Source of the DNA: Arabiibacter massiliensis
GTDB taxonomy: Bacteria; Actinomycetota; Coriobacteriia; Coriobacteriales; Eggerthellaceae
Length of the DNA stretch: 64,000 bases
NCBI RefSeq assembly: GCF_900169505.1
Contig: NZ_LT827021.1
Coordinates: 1,240,001 to 1,304,000 of the forward strand
Direction: 5' to 3'
Shown here: positions 20,353-30,187 of the stretch, piece after piece
How the letters are laid out: each line of letters begins with the position of its first letter
Numbering within the stretch: position 1 is the stretch's first letter
Program-made: the position numbers and the translations under genes
Notes under the pieces: generated by a model
Database searches by the model: none
What the model was told of the DNA's origin: nothing
Seen by the model: the letters and a program-made list of their open reading frames with translations, nothing else

Positions 20353-20651
20353 GACCTGCTTTCCGTGTGTGACCGCGCATCCCTGCGCATCTAAATCAAG
20401 CCGCTCTGTATGATAACGGAAGTTCTCGCCCGACTTACGACAAGGTAACAAATTCCTACAAAATTCGGGCGAGTGGACGAATAAGACGGCCAAAAAACTG
20501 CATAAAGCGAGCAGCGGGCTCGCCTCAAACCGCATATTTTCGTCGAACGGCGCTGTTTTGGCGGGTTATCGATATGCGACCCGGATAATCGCAGTAAGCG
20601 GCCAGGCCATACAGGCGAGCGGCTGCGGGCGCGGCGCGGCAGTTCGGCGGG
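20353..20651. other. gene-free stretch upstream of the atp operon
   Basis: 299 nt without a gene. It is AT-richer than its surroundings and contains CGCCCGA (20427-20433) paired with TCGGGCG (20465-20471). I see no convincing -35/-10 pair, but the promoter of the atp operon is expected here. Confidence 0.4.
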
Positions 20652-21113
20652 CTAGCCTTCGAAGACGCGCAGCTTCATGCCGGCTTCCTGGAGCATGGAC
20701 ATGGCCAGCTCGTCGGGGTACGGGTTCTGGTAGACGATCTCCTCGATGCCGGCGTTGATGAGCATCTTGGCGCACACCACGCACGGCTGGGTGTTGATGT
20801 AGATGGACGCGCCCGTGATGTTGATGCCGTAGCGCGCCGCCTGGATGATGGCGTTCTGCTCGGCGTGCAGGCCGCGGCAGATCTCGTGGCGCTGGCCGCT
20901 GGGCACGCCGAGCTCCTGGCGCAGACAGCCCGTCTCGGAGCAGTGGCGCAGGCCCGTGGGCACGCCGTTGTAGCCCGTGGCCAGGATGCGGCGGTCCTTC
21001 ACGATGACGGCCCCCACCCCGCGGCGCATGCAGGTGGTGCGCGTGGCGACTTCGTTCGCCAGCTTCATGAAATACTCGTCCCAGCTGGGACGGTGGTCGA
21101 TGTGCTCGGTCAT
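20652..21113 (-). CDS. comEB: dCMP deaminase
   Basis: 153 residues. A zinc-dependent deaminase that converts dCMP to dUMP for thymidylate synthesis. The zinc site is HAEQNAI plus PCVVCAKML, and an extra N-terminal cysteine cluster (HCSETGCLR) is typical of the ComEB type. AAAGGAAG sits 5 nt before the chosen ATG. It follows upp with a 228-nt gap that holds a large inverted repeat. Confidence 0.93.
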   Translation of the reverse strand: MTEHIDHRPSWDEYFMKLANEVATRTTCMRRGVGAVIVKDRRILATGYNGVPTGLRHCSETGCLRQELGVPSGQRHEICRGLHAEQNAIIQAARYGINITGASIYINTQPCVVCAKMLINAGIEEIVYQNPYPDELAMSMLQEAGMKLRVFEG

Positions 21114-21139
21114 GGTGCTTCCTTTCAACCTGCGAGACC

Positions 21140-21232
21140 GGAGGGGACGGCCCGCGCGACGCCCAGTCGCTCGGACAGTCCTCGCTTCGCTGCGGAACTC
21201 GCTTGGTGGACGTCGCGCGGGCCGTCCCCTCC
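21140..21232. repeat. 22-bp inverted repeat enclosing the 44-157 repeat
   Basis: The arms at 21140-21161 and 21211-21232 (GGAGGGGACGGCCCGCGCGACG and its complement) are perfect over 22 bp. The loop, read on the minus strand, carries CACCAAGCGAGTTCCGCA and CCGAGCGACTGGGCG, the same words as at 44-120. It may act as a terminator between upp and comEB. Confidence 0.75.
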
Positions 21233-21341
21233 TTGGCGCTGTTGCGGGATGCGCCGGAGTCGCGCAGAGCGCTCTCCGGCTCGGGGAATTTCATGGATCT
21301 GCTCTCCCGTTTAAGGGAGGGGTTCAACCTGGGCGAGCGTG

Positions 21342-21983
21342 CTACTTCGTGCCGAAGATGCGGTCGCCGGCGTCGCCGAGGCCGGGGACTATGTAGGCGT
21401 GGTCGTTCAGGCACTCGTCGATGGCGCAGGTGTAGATCTGGACGTCCGGGTCGGCGGCGAGAACGGTCTCGATGCCGACGGGGGCGGCCACGAGCACCAC
21501 CAGCTTCACGTTCTTCACGCCCTGCTCGCGCAGGTAGTGGATGGCCGCGGTGGCCGAGCCGCCGGTGGCCAGCATCGGGTCCACCACGAGCACGTCGCGC
21601 TGGGCGATGCTGTCGGGCAGCTTCGCGTAGTATTCGTGCGGCTCATGCGTCTCGGGGTCGCGGTACATGCCGAGGTGCCCGACGAACGTGGAGGGCATGA
21701 GCTCTTGCAGGCCCTCCACCATGCCGAGGCCCGCGCGCAGGATGGGCACGATCACCATCTTCTTGCCGGCCACCTGCTTGCACGTGGTCTTGCAGATGGG
21801 CGTTTCCACCTCCACGTCCTCGAGGGCCAGATCGCGCGTGGCCTCGTAGCCCTCGAACATGGCCAGCTCGCGCACGAGGGCGCGGAAGTCCTTCGACGAG
21901 GTGGCCTTGTTGCGCAGCTTCGACAGCTTGTGCTGCACCATGGGATGGTCGACGACGGTGACGCGGTCGTAGTGCTTGGTCAT
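21342..21983 (-). CDS. upp: uracil phosphoribosyltransferase
   Basis: 213 residues. Makes UMP from uracil and PRPP. The PRPP-binding loop [12 protein letters not shown] and the uracil-binding C-terminus ([16 protein letters not shown]) are intact. AAGGAGGG precedes the ATG. It lies 13 nt after glyA in a nucleotide/one-carbon cluster. Confidence 0.96.
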   Translation of the reverse strand: MTKHYDRVTVVDHPMVQHKLSKLRNKATSSKDFRALVRELAMFEGYEATRDLALEDVEVETPICKTTCKQVAGKKMVIVPILRAGLGMVEGLQELMPSTFVGHLGMYRDPETHEPHEYYAKLPDSIAQRDVLVVDPMLATGGSATAAIHYLREQGVKNVKLVVLVAAPVGIETVLAADPDVQIYTCAIDECLNDHAYIVPGLGDAGDRIFGTK

Positions 21984-21996
21984 GGGCGGGCCCTCC

Positions 21997-23253
21997 TTAG
22001 TAGTCCAGCTCGGGGTACAGCGGGTGGGCGGCGAGCAGGGCGTCCACCTTCGTGCGGATGTCGGCGAGCTTGGCGTCGCTTTCGGCGTTGAACACCGTGG
22101 CGGCGATGAGCTGGCCCACCTCGTAGAAGTCATCGGCCGTGAAGCCGCGTGTGGTGGCCGCGGCGGAGCCCACGCGGATGCCGCTCGTGACGAAGGGGCT
22201 GCGCGGCTCGTTGGGGATGGAGTTCTTGTTCACCGTGAGGCCGACGCTCTCCAAGAGCTTCTCGGCGTCCTTGCCGGTGACGTCGGCGGGCGTGAGGTCC
22301 ACGAGGCACAGGTGGTTGTCGGTGCCGCCCGACACGAGGCGCAGGCCGCCGTCCATCATGCCCTGGCCGAGGCGCGCGGCGTTCTCCACCACGCGGGCGA
22401 TGTAGTCCTTGTACGAGGGCTGCGCGGCCTCGTTGAACGCGACGGCCTTGCCGGCGATGACGTGCATGAGCGGGCCGCCCTGAGAGCCGGGGAACACGGC
22501 CTTGTCCACGCGCTTGGCGATGTCCTCGTCGTTGCTCAGGATGAAACCGCCGCGCGGGCCGCGCAGGGTCTTGTGGCTGGTGGAGGTGACCACGTCGGCG
22601 TGCGGCACGGGGCTGGGGTGCGCGCCCGCGGCCACGAGGCCGGCGATGTGGGCCATGTCCACCATGAAGTACGCGTCCACTTCCTTCGCGATGGCGGCCA
22701 TGCGCTCGAAGTCGATGATGCGCGGGTAGGCCGACGCGCCGGCCACGATGAGCTTCGGGCGCACCTCCTTGGCGATGCGCTCGACCTCGTCGTAGTCGAT
22801 GGTCTCGGTCTCGGGGTCCACGCCGTAGCTGGCGAAGCGGTAGTGGCGGCCCGAGAAGTTCACCGGCGAGCCGTGCGTGAGGTGGCCGCCCTCGGCCAGG
22901 CTCATGCCGAGCACCGTGTCGCCGAGCTCGATGAGCGCCTCGTACGCGCCCAGGTTCGCGTTCGCGCCGCAGTGGGGCTGCACGTTGGCGAAGCCGGCGC
23001 CGAACAGGGCGTAGGCGCGCTCGCGGGCGAGGTCCTCCACGATGTCCACCTTCTCGCAGCCGCCGTAGTAGCGCTTGCGCGGGTAGCCCTCGGCGTACTT
23101 GTTCGTGAGCACGCTGCCCACGGCCTCCATGACGGCGGGCGACGTGAAGTTCTCCGACGCGATGAGCTCCACCGAGTCGCGCTCGCGGGCGAGCTCCGCT
23201 CGTAGGGCGTCGGCGACGACGGGATCTTGCTCGGGCAGGTAGGTCAAGGGCAT
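21997..23253 (-). CDS. glyA: serine hydroxymethyltransferase
   Basis: 418 residues. PLP enzyme that interconverts serine and glycine and charges tetrahydrofolate with a one-carbon unit. The PLP lysine lies in [14 protein letters not shown]; other typical stretches are [13 protein letters not shown] and [20 protein letters not shown] lies before the ATG at 23253. Confidence 0.97.
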   Translation of the reverse strand: MPLTYLPEQDPVVADALRAELARERDSVELIASENFTSPAVMEAVGSVLTNKYAEGYPRKRYYGGCEKVDIVEDLARERAYALFGAGFANVQPHCGANANLGAYEALIELGDTVLGMSLAEGGHLTHGSPVNFSGRHYRFASYGVDPETETIDYDEVERIAKEVRPKLIVAGASAYPRIIDFERMAAIAKEVDAYFMVDMAHIAGLVAAGAHPSPVPHADVVTSTSHKTLRGPRGGFILSNDEDIAKRVDKAVFPGSQGGPLMHVIAGKAVAFNEAAQPSYKDYIARVVENAARLGQGMMDGGLRLVSGGTDNHLCLVDLTPADVTGKDAEKLLESVGLTVNKNSIPNEPRSPFVTSGIRVGSAAATTRGFTADDFYEVGQLIAATVFNAESDAKLADIRTKVDALLAAHPLYPELDY

Positions 23254-23392
23254 GGCGGTTCCTTTCGCTGGACGCAAAGTATGGATGCATGCTAGCACAA
23301 ACCAGGTCAGGATTGCCGACGCGCCGCCCGAACGGACGGGGAATGCGGATCATCTTAACCGCATGGAAACCTTCAACCGAAAACTCCCCCGA

Positions 23393-23476
23393 TGTCATCC
23401 CGAGCGGAGCGACCGAAGGGAGCGTGCGCCTGTCATCCTGAGCGGAGCGACCGAAGGGAGCGCAGTCGAAGGATCC
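23393..23476. repeat. double GTCATCC-GAGCGGAGCGACCGAAGGGAGC repeat
   Basis: Two tandem copies of the common TGTCATCC(C/T)GAGCGGAGC unit; the second ends in CAGTCGAAGGATCC. This is the inverse orientation of the units at 8382, 11030, 13230 and 63778. It ends against the rpiB stop codon and occupies part of the glyA-rpiB gap. Confidence 0.8.
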
Positions 23477-23917
23477 CTACTCGCCTTCGAGGGCGGCGAT
23501 CTTCTCGACGCGGCCGGCGTGGCGGCCGCCGCCGAAGGCGGTGTTCATGAAGGCGTCGAGGATCTCGCGGTTCACGGCCTCGTCGACGAAGCGACCCGAC
23601 ACGGCGACGACGTTCGCGTCGTTGTGTTCGCGCGCGAGGGCGGCGAACAGCGGGCTCGTCACGTTGGCGGCGCGGATGCCGTCGATCTTGTTGGCGGCCA
23701 CGGCCATGCCGATGCCCGTGCCGCACACGAGCACGCCGCGCTCGGCAGTGCCGCCCGTCACGTCGCGCGCCACGAGGGCGGCGTAGTCGGGGTAGTCGAC
23801 GCGGTCGTCGGTGTCCGGGCCGCGGTCGATCACGTCGTGGCCCTGGGCCGCCAGGTAATCGACGAGCGCCTGCTTCTGCTCGAATCCGGCGTGGTCGCTT
23901 GCGATGCTGATCTTCAT
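23477..23917 (-). CDS. rpiB: ribose-5-phosphate isomerase B
   Basis: 146 residues. Interconverts ribose 5-phosphate and ribulose 5-phosphate. Family motifs are SDHAGFEQK at the N-terminus and the active-site cysteine in VLVCGTGIGMAVAANK. It opens the rpiB-glyA-upp block that precedes the atp operon here, as in many Gram-positive genomes. Confidence 0.95.
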   Translation of the reverse strand: MKISIASDHAGFEQKQALVDYLAAQGHDVIDRGPDTDDRVDYPDYAALVARDVTGGTAERGVLVCGTGIGMAVAANKIDGIRAANVTSPLFAALAREHNDANVVAVSGRFVDEAVNREILDAFMNTAFGGGRHAGRVEKIAALEGE

Positions 23918-24007
23918 GGTTCGCCTTCCCTTCTTCTCCGTCGCGTCCCAGTATAGAGCATTGCGCGTTGTGGGATAATAGGAGCATCGGTTTCGAGGAG
24001 GGAATGC

Positions 24008-25441
24008 ATGGGGATGCGGGAACAACCGGCGACGAGCGTTCGCGGCAAGGCGGGTCTGGCGGCGCTGCCCCGTCTGGTGCGCGAGAATCCGGCATCGCTC
24101 TATCTGCCGATCGCGCTCACGGCCACCTGGCAGTACGCGATGGTCAAGATATGGAACCATTTCTGCACCACTCCGGCAGCGTGCCTGTACCTGAGCGAGG
24201 GCGCGGTCTGCCTCGTCTTGGCCGCGCTGCTCGCCGCGTTCGGGAGGCGCCTGTCAGGCCGGAGCGTCCCGAAACCCCTCACGTGGGCGCTCGCGGCGCT
24301 TTTCTGCCTGGTGCCGCTCGGCGTGGTCGCGATAGGGCCGTTTCCCGGAACCGACCTGGTCATGGGAGCCGTGGGGTCGCTGAGCATGGCATGGTGCTAT
24401 CTGCGCTGCGGCAAGCTCTACATCGGCCTGGGCTTCCAGCGGGCCATCGTGTGCGTCGTCGTGTCGCTGGTCATAGCCTACCTGGCGAGGATCGCGCTGT
24501 TCCTGCTGCCCGACGCCGCCGTCTACCCGCTCGTCTGCTGCGTGCCGCTGGCCTTCGAACCGGCGATCCATAAGGCACGGGCGGCGCGGACGCGGGCGAT
24601 CGAGCGCGATGGCGGGCCGGCTGAGCGCGACGCGCAGCGCACGAGCGCGAGCTTCCTCGTCGCGCTGGCCCTGGAAGTGACCGCCTTCTGCGTGGTGGCC
24701 GGGTTCTTCGGCACGCCTTTGCTGGTGGGCTACAGCTGGCTGCACTGCCTCATCCTCATCGGCATCGTCTCGACCCTGCTGGTGGTGCTGCTTGAACGCG
24801 GCCCGGAGGTGCGGCTGAGCCAGCTCTTCGAGCTCGTGCTGCTGTGCTGCCTGTTCGTGTTCGTGGTGCTCTCGTTCACGTCGCACGCAAGCGCGGCGGC
24901 CCTGCTCATCATCAACGTACCTCATGCCCTGGTCACCGCGCTCCTGTGGATGCTCCTCGTCGATCTGGAGAACCGGCGCGAGTTCCCGCCCCTCACGGTG
25001 TTCATGGCGGGCTGGGGTCTGAGCAACCTCGCCGTAGGTACCGGCCAGCTCGTGTCCGCCTCTGTCATCAGCGCGGGCGACCTGCCGTCCAACTTCATGA
25101 TCGTGCTGGCGTTCTTCCTGGTGGCGAGCGTGGTGTTCGTCTTCAACAAGTTCACCGCCTACGACGCGTTCTCGTCCTTCGCCCGGGAGGGCGAGCGCGG
25201 CAAGGCGCGCATCGACTACTCCCAGGTGGACGAGCGCTGCCTCGCGCTGGGCGAGCGGCACGGCCTGACTCCACGCGAGGTGGAGGTCGTCCAGCTCATC
25301 GCCAAGGGGCGCTCGCGGGGCTACATCGCCTCGTCGCTCGTCATCTCCGAGAACACGGTGAAGGGCCACGCCCGCAACGCCTACGGCAAGCTGGGCATCC
25401 ACGGCAAGCAGGAGCTGCTCACCCTCATCGAGTCGCTGTGA
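24008..25441 (+). CDS. membrane-anchored LuxR-family regulator
   Basis: 477 residues. The first ~390 form about ten or more membrane helices (YLPIALTATWQYAMV, VCLVLAALLAAF, LIVFVVLSF-like stretches). A C-terminal LuxR helix-turn-helix follows (LTPREVEVVQLIAKGRSRGY, SENTVKGHARNAYGKLGIHG). This architecture is characteristic of Eggerthellaceae, where such regulators sit beside exported oxidoreductases and are thought to sense their substrates. The gene converges with the flavoprotein ending at 25529, its likely target by position. GAGGAGGG lies 5 nt before the ATG. Confidence 0.88.
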   Translation: MGMREQPATSVRGKAGLAALPRLVRENPASLYLPIALTATWQYAMVKIWNHFCTTPAACLYLSEGAVCLVLAALLAAFGRRLSGRSVPKPLTWALAALFCLVPLGVVAIGPFPGTDLVMGAVGSLSMAWCYLRCGKLYIGLGFQRAIVCVVVSLVIAYLARIALFLLPDAAVYPLVCCVPLAFEPAIHKARAARTRAIERDGGPAERDAQRTSASFLVALALEVTAFCVVAGFFGTPLLVGYSWLHCLILIGIVSTLLVVLLERGPEVRLSQLFELVLLCCLFVFVVLSFTSHASAAALLIINVPHALVTALLWMLLVDLENRREFPPLTVFMAGWGLSNLAVGTGQLVSASVISAGDLPSNFMIVLAFFLVASVVFVFNKFTAYDAFSSFAREGERGKARIDYSQVDERCLALGERHGLTPREVEVVQLIAKGRSRGYIASSLVISENTVKGHARNAYGKLGIHGKQELLTLIESL

Positions 25442-25446
25442 GGCGC

Positions 25447-25485
25447 GAAAGCCGCCCGGGCCGAGGAGCCGGGGCGGCTTTCGCA
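25447..25485. terminator. bidirectional terminator between convergent genes
   Basis: AAAGCCGCCCGGGC pairs with GCCGGGGCGGCTTT (one mismatch) around a short loop, with A and T ends on both sides. It serves the LuxR gene (+) and the flavoprotein gene (-). Confidence 0.85.
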
Positions 25486-25528
25486 TAAGGAGCGCGCGGC
25501 CCGCAGAGGAGGGAGGGGTCTGCGGCGC

Positions 25529-27505
25529 TTACGCCTTCGAGATGGCGTCCTTCACGGCCGCCATGAACGCCGTGCTGGTGAGCGTGGCACCGGAGACGGC
25601 GTCGACGTCGGCGGTGTTCTTCGCCACGGCCTCGGCGGTGAGGGTCTCGAGGGCCTTGCCGCCGATCTCGGGCGTCTCGCTTTCCGCGACGACTTCGATG
25701 GACTTGATGGTGTCGTCGGCGTAGGCCACCTTCACCGTGATGTCGCCGCCCATGCCGCCCGAGCCGACGCCCAGGTACTCGCCGGCGGCCAGAGCAACCT
25801 CCGGAGCCTCCTCGGGTTGGGCGTCGCTCGCCGCGCCCGGCTCGTACTTGATGGCGGCCTCGACGGGCTTGGGCGCCTCGAACAGGGGCAGCTCGTCCTT
25901 CTCGGCTGCGGCGTTCGTGCCGGCGATCTTGCCGAACACCATGCACTCGGCGAGGTTGCCGCCCGAGTTGTACTGGAAGGGCGTGATGCCGCCCAGCTCG
26001 CCGGCGCTGTACAGGTGCGGGATGGGGTTGCCCTGCGTGTCCATAACCTCGGCGTTCTTGTTGCGGCGCGGCCCGCCCTGGGTGTTGAGCACGCACGAGC
26101 GGAACTCGGCGGCGTAGTACGCCTGCCCGTCGAAGGAGCGCATGCTCTCGGCCTTGCGGCCGCAGGTGTAGTCGCAGCCCCCTTCGGCGAACGCGTTGAA
26201 GTCGGCGACAGTCTGGGCGAAGATGGCCGGGTCCTTGCCCATCTTCTCCGCCAGCTCCTCGGGAGAAGCCGCCTTCAAAAGCTTCGCCTCACGCTCATCG
26301 TCGATATAGCCGGCTTCTTTGAGCTCCTGGTACTTCGCCTCGTCGAAGATGAGGAACGGCTCGTAGTTGGCCACGGGGTTGCGCCACACGCCGTGGGAGT
26401 ACACATGGCCGTGGCGGTGCATGGCGTTCTCGTCGACGAAGCGGCTGCCGTCGTCGCCCACGAGCAGGATGCTGCCGTCGCCGTAGAGCTCGCTGTCGAG
26501 AGAGATGAGCGGAGCACGCGGATTCAGCTTCGCCGGCTCGAGCTTGGCGCGCTGGCCCTCTTCCACCGCCCACGCGTTGCCGCTGAGGATGCCGAGCGAC
26601 TCGTAGGCCTCCATGTGCCAGAGAGCGGCACCCGCCTCGATGCCCATGCGCACGCCGTCGCCGTTGTTGTGCAGCGTGCCGAGCGGGGAGAGGCGCGCGG
26701 CGCCCAGGTAGTCCTGGATCATCTCGCGATTGTTCTCGAAGCCGCCGCAGGAGAGCACGACGCCGCGCTTGGCGCGCACGAGCACCGTCTCGCCCTTCTT
26801 GTCGATCTCGACGCCCACGACGGTGCGGGACAGCGGGTCCTGCACGAGGCGCACGGCGGGCGACTCGAGCCACACGTCGATGGCGTCGGCGCGGTCGGTG
26901 ACGTTCTTACGGATGAGCTGCCATAGCGAGCTGTTGTACATACCCGGCGCGGCGTACCACTCAGTGATGGCCTCGCCGCCGTCGTACTCGGGGTACTCGG
27001 GGGTGATGGAGGTGCCGTTCTTCCACATGGTGGGCTCTTCGGCACCCAGGTGCTTGAGCAGGTCCTCCATCTGGCAGACGCCGTCGGTGTAGGTGCGCAG
27101 CATCTCCTCGTCGTAGTCGAAGTGCCACGCGAGGTTCTGGTAGTAGCGGTAGGTGGCGTCCGGGTCGGTGCCGCTGACGCACATCTGCGCGGCGAAGCGG
27201 GTGTTGCCGCCCTCCTCGCCGAGCGGCGCCTTGTCGCACACGAGCACCCGGGCGCCCGCGTCAGCCGCGTACGCCGACGCCACGCCGCCGGCACCGCCGA
27301 AGCCCACGACCACCACGTCGTACTCGGCGTTCCAGGCGACCGTGTCGGCGAACGTATAGCCGGCGTCCCCGCCGCTGTTCGCACCCGCGTCCTGGGCCGG
27401 TGCCGCGCAGCCGGCGAGGCCCGCAAGCCCGAAGCCCGCCGCGCCGATTCCGGCGACCCCCGCGCCCTTCAAGAAACTCCGTCGAGAATAAGCCTTCGAT
27501 TCCAT
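25529..27505 (-). CDS. Tat-exported FAD/FMN flavoprotein, fumarate-reductase-like
   Basis: 658 residues. It starts with a twin-arginine signal and lipobox (SRRSFLKGAG, LAGLAGC). The FAD-binding reductase domain follows (VVVGFGGAGGVASAYAADAG, SCGGFENNREMI, YNSGGNLAECMVFGKIAG). The C-terminal FMN-binding domain carries the flavinylation motif DAVSGATLTS, to which ApbE-type enzymes attach FMN at the Thr. Such proteins use small organic electron acceptors (fumarate, urocanate, cinnamate-type acids) in anaerobic respiration. Where fumarate reductases usually have an Arg before GGN, this one has YNS, so fumarate itself is doubtful. The substrate is unknown and no ApbE lies in the window. Confidence 0.88.
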   Translation of the reverse strand: MESKAYSRRSFLKGAGVAGIGAAGFGLAGLAGCAAPAQDAGANSGGDAGYTFADTVAWNAEYDVVVVGFGGAGGVASAYAADAGARVLVCDKAPLGEEGGNTRFAAQMCVSGTDPDATYRYYQNLAWHFDYDEEMLRTYTDGVCQMEDLLKHLGAEEPTMWKNGTSITPEYPEYDGGEAITEWYAAPGMYNSSLWQLIRKNVTDRADAIDVWLESPAVRLVQDPLSRTVVGVEIDKKGETVLVRAKRGVVLSCGGFENNREMIQDYLGAARLSPLGTLHNNGDGVRMGIEAGAALWHMEAYESLGILSGNAWAVEEGQRAKLEPAKLNPRAPLISLDSELYGDGSILLVGDDGSRFVDENAMHRHGHVYSHGVWRNPVANYEPFLIFDEAKYQELKEAGYIDDEREAKLLKAASPEELAEKMGKDPAIFAQTVADFNAFAEGGCDYTCGRKAESMRSFDGQAYYAAEFRSCVLNTQGGPRRNKNAEVMDTQGNPIPHLYSAGELGGITPFQYNSGGNLAECMVFGKIAGTNAAAEKDELPLFEAPKPVEAAIKYEPGAASDAQPEEAPEVALAAGEYLGVGSGGMGGDITVKVAYADDTIKSIEVVAESETPEIGGKALETLTAEAVAKNTADVDAVSGATLTSTAFMAAVKDAISKA

Positions 27506-27664
27506 GAGAATCTCCCCTTCCTGTTCCGTTCTCGATGTCCGTCGCACCGCTTGCGGGCGACAGGTCGAGGATCGCGCGAAAGGGGGCGCGCGGCCATAGC
27601 GCTTTCGGGGTCGTTTCAGGAAAACGCCTGACCCAAACGGGGTTGTTTCAAGGATTTCGAGCCT

Positions 27665-29158
27665 TCAGCTCATCGTGCGGTGCACGGCGCGGGCCCAGCC
27701 TTCGAGGAGCTTGGCGTGGCGGGCGTCCTCCATGCCGGGCTCGTAGGCGTCGTCGTCGGCGCGCAGGGCGCAGAGCGTGTCGACGTCGTCCCAGAAGCCC
27801 TCCGCGAGCCCCGCCAGGTAGGCGGCGCCGAGCGCGGTGGTCTCGGTGTTCTTCGGGCGGCGCAGGGGCGTGCGCAGGATGTCGCATTGGAACTGCATGA
27901 GGAAGTCGTTGGCCGAGGCGCCGCCGTCCACGTTGAGCACCTTGAGCGGCACGCCGGCGTCGGCCTCCATGGCCACGGCCAGGTCGCGCACCTGGTATGC
28001 CAGCGACTCGAGCGCCGCGCGCACGACGTGCTCGCGGCGGGTGCCGCGCGTGAGCCCGTAGATGGCGCCGCGCGCCTCCGCGTCCCAGTACGGCGCGCCG
28101 AGGCCGGTGAACGCGGGAACCACGTACACGCCGCCGGTGTCGGGCACGCTGCGGGCCATGGCCGAGGTCTCGGCCATGTCGTCGATGATGCCCAAGTCGT
28201 CGCGCAGCCACTGCATGAGCGCGCCGGCCATGAACACGCTGCCCTCGAGCGCGTACTCGGGGCCCGCCGCGCCCGGCGCGGAGGCCGCCACGGTGGTGAC
28301 CAGGCCGTGCGTGGAGCGGCACGCCTCCCCTCCCGTGTGCATGAGCAAGAAGCACCCGGTGCCGTAGGTGTTCTTCGCCTGGCCGGGCTCGAAGCAGCAC
28401 TGGCCGAAGAGCGCGGCCTGCTGGTCGCCCGCCACGCCGCGGATGGGCACGCCGGGCACGATGCCGCCGGTGGCCGTCCGCCCGAAGTCGCCTGACGAGG
28501 GGCGCACCTCGGGCAGCATGGACGCCGGGATGCCGAACAGGTCGAGTAGCCACGGGTCCCAGCGCATCTCGTGGATGTCGAAGAGCATGGTGCGGCTGGC
28601 GTTCGTGACGTCGGTGGCGTGCACCGCGCCGTTCGTGAGCGCCCAGATGAGCCACGTGTCGATGGTGCCGAAGGCCAGCTTGCCGGCCTCGGCCTGCTCG
28701 CGCGCGCCCTCCACGTGGTCGAGGATCCACTTGATCTTGCTGGCCGAGAAGTAGGCGTCGGGCACGAGGCCGGTCGTCGCCGTGACGCGCTCGGCCACGG
28801 CGGCATCGCCGCAGAGTTCCTCCACGAGCTCGGCCGTGCGGCGGCACTGCCATACGATGGCGTTCGCCACCGGCTCGCCCGTCTCGCGGTTCCACACGAC
28901 GGTGGTCTCGCGCTGGTTCGTGATGCCGATGCAGGCGAGGTCGGCCGGCCCCAGGCTGTTGGACACGAGCAGCTCGGTGAGCGCGCCGATCTGCGAGGAC
29001 AGGATGTCGCGCGGGTCGTGCTCCACCCAGCCCGGCTGCGGGTAGATCTGCGGGAACGGGTTCTGCACCGCATCGACCGCGCGTCCCTGCGCGTCGATGA
29101 GCATGGCGCGCGACGAGGTGGTGCCCTGGTCGAGCGCTACGACGTAGGCTTTTCGCAT
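27665..29158 (-). CDS. glpK: glycerol kinase
   Basis: 497 residues, FGGY kinase family; phosphorylates glycerol to glycerol 3-phosphate. Typical stretches are VVALDQGTTSSRAML, GITNQRETTVVWNRETG, AGDQQAALFGQCCF and GTGCFLLMHTG. Its start lies 22 nt inside the end of the hydrolase gene, so the two are translationally coupled and glycerol release and capture are probably linked. Confidence 0.97.
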   Translation of the reverse strand: MRKAYVVALDQGTTSSRAMLIDAQGRAVDAVQNPFPQIYPQPGWVEHDPRDILSSQIGALTELLVSNSLGPADLACIGITNQRETTVVWNRETGEPVANAIVWQCRRTAELVEELCGDAAVAERVTATTGLVPDAYFSASKIKWILDHVEGAREQAEAGKLAFGTIDTWLIWALTNGAVHATDVTNASRTMLFDIHEMRWDPWLLDLFGIPASMLPEVRPSSGDFGRTATGGIVPGVPIRGVAGDQQAALFGQCCFEPGQAKNTYGTGCFLLMHTGGEACRSTHGLVTTVAASAPGAAGPEYALEGSVFMAGALMQWLRDDLGIIDDMAETSAMARSVPDTGGVYVVPAFTGLGAPYWDAEARGAIYGLTRGTRREHVVRAALESLAYQVRDLAVAMEADAGVPLKVLNVDGGASANDFLMQFQCDILRTPLRRPKNTETTALGAAYLAGLAEGFWDDVDTLCALRADDDAYEPGMEDARHAKLLEGWARAVHRTMS

Positions 29159-30114
29159 GCGTGCTCCTCAATCCAATCGACGATGTCAGTATAAACCTGA
29201 CGCCGCCCCGGCTCGTTGAGGATTTCGTGGCGCATGCCCTCGTAGAGCTTCGTCTCCACATCCTGCACGCCGACGCGCCGCATGAGGTCGGCGGCGGCCT
29301 TCACGCCCTTGCCGCGCGCGCCCACCGGGTCCTCGGCGCCGGCGACGAACAGCAGGGGAAGCTCCTTGGGCACCTTCGCGGCGCAGGAGGCGGTGGCCAC
29401 CTCGCCCGTGAGGTCGGTGAGCGTCGCATAGCCGCCGACGGAGAACATGGCCCCGCACAGCTCGTCGGCGAGGAAGGCGTCCACGACGGCCGGGTCGGTG
29501 GAGAGCCAGTCGTGCGAGGTGCGCGCGCCCTCGATCTGCTTGCCGTAGGCGCCCGCGCCCAGGCCGTCGATGAACGCGCTGCGGTGGTCGGGGCCCTTCG
29601 ACCTCGCGATGAGTCGCGCGAGCAGGTTGCCGGCGCGCGAGAGCAGCAGCGGCTGCTGGCCCGTGCCGCAGATGACGGCCGCGGCCACGTCCTCGCCGTG
29701 GCGGGCCAGGTAGGCGCGCACGATGAAGCTGCCCATGGAGTGGCCGAGCAGGATGTAGGGCGTTTGGCGGGAGTAGCGCGAGGTGACGGTTTTGCGCAGC
29801 TCGTGGACGTCCTCTATGAGGATCTCCTTGCCGTCCGGGGGCAGGCAGCCCAGCTTCTCGGGGCTCGGGGCGCTCTTGCCGTGGCCGATATGGTCCTCGG
29901 CGCACACGACGAAGCCGTGCGCGACGAGGTGGCGGGCAAACTCGTCGTAGCGCCCGACGTGCTCGGACATGCCGTGGACGATCTGGACGACGCCGCGCGG
30001 CGCAGGCGGACGGCGGCCCCGCGTCTGGGCGGGCGCCCAGACGAGCCCCTTGATGGTGGACGCGCCATCGTGCGAGAGAAAGCCGATCGGAGTGACGGAT
30101 GCCGTTGAGTCCAT
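29137..30114 (-). CDS. alpha/beta hydrolase, monoacylglycerol-lipase-like
   Basis: 325 residues. Serine hydrolase with nucleophile elbow LGHSMGSF, a preceding HGMSEHVGRYDEFARHL (oxyanion region) and late catalytic Asp/His candidates (VAGAEDPVG, EGMRHEILNE). This is the pattern of bacterial monoacylglycerol lipases and lysophospholipases. GGGGAGGGG lies 7 nt before the ATG at 30114. Further upstream, TATAAT on the minus strand (near 30150) could be its -10 box. Overlap with glpK suggests it frees glycerol from monoglycerides. No signal peptide is visible. Confidence 0.88.
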   Translation of the reverse strand: MDSTASVTPIGFLSHDGASTIKGLVWAPAQTRGRRPPAPRGVVQIVHGMSEHVGRYDEFARHLVAHGFVVCAEDHIGHGKSAPSPEKLGCLPPDGKEILIEDVHELRKTVTSRYSRQTPYILLGHSMGSFIVRAYLARHGEDVAAAVICGTGQQPLLLSRAGNLLARLIARSKGPDHRSAFIDGLGAGAYGKQIEGARTSHDWLSTDPAVVDAFLADELCGAMFSVGGYATLTDLTGEVATASCAAKVPKELPLLFVAGAEDPVGARGKGVKAAADLMRRVGVQDVETKLYEGMRHEILNEPGRRQVYTDIVDWIEEHACEKPTS

Positions 30115-30187
30115 ATGAATCCCCTCCCCAGGTATGTGAGCCTCCATTATACCCGACCCAAGCACGCGGCGCGCCGAGGCCTGCTTT

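Noticed and set aside
23393..23476. Glycine riboswitch upstream of glyA
   Set aside because: The gap holds the common GTCATCC repeats, not the paired glycine aptamers.
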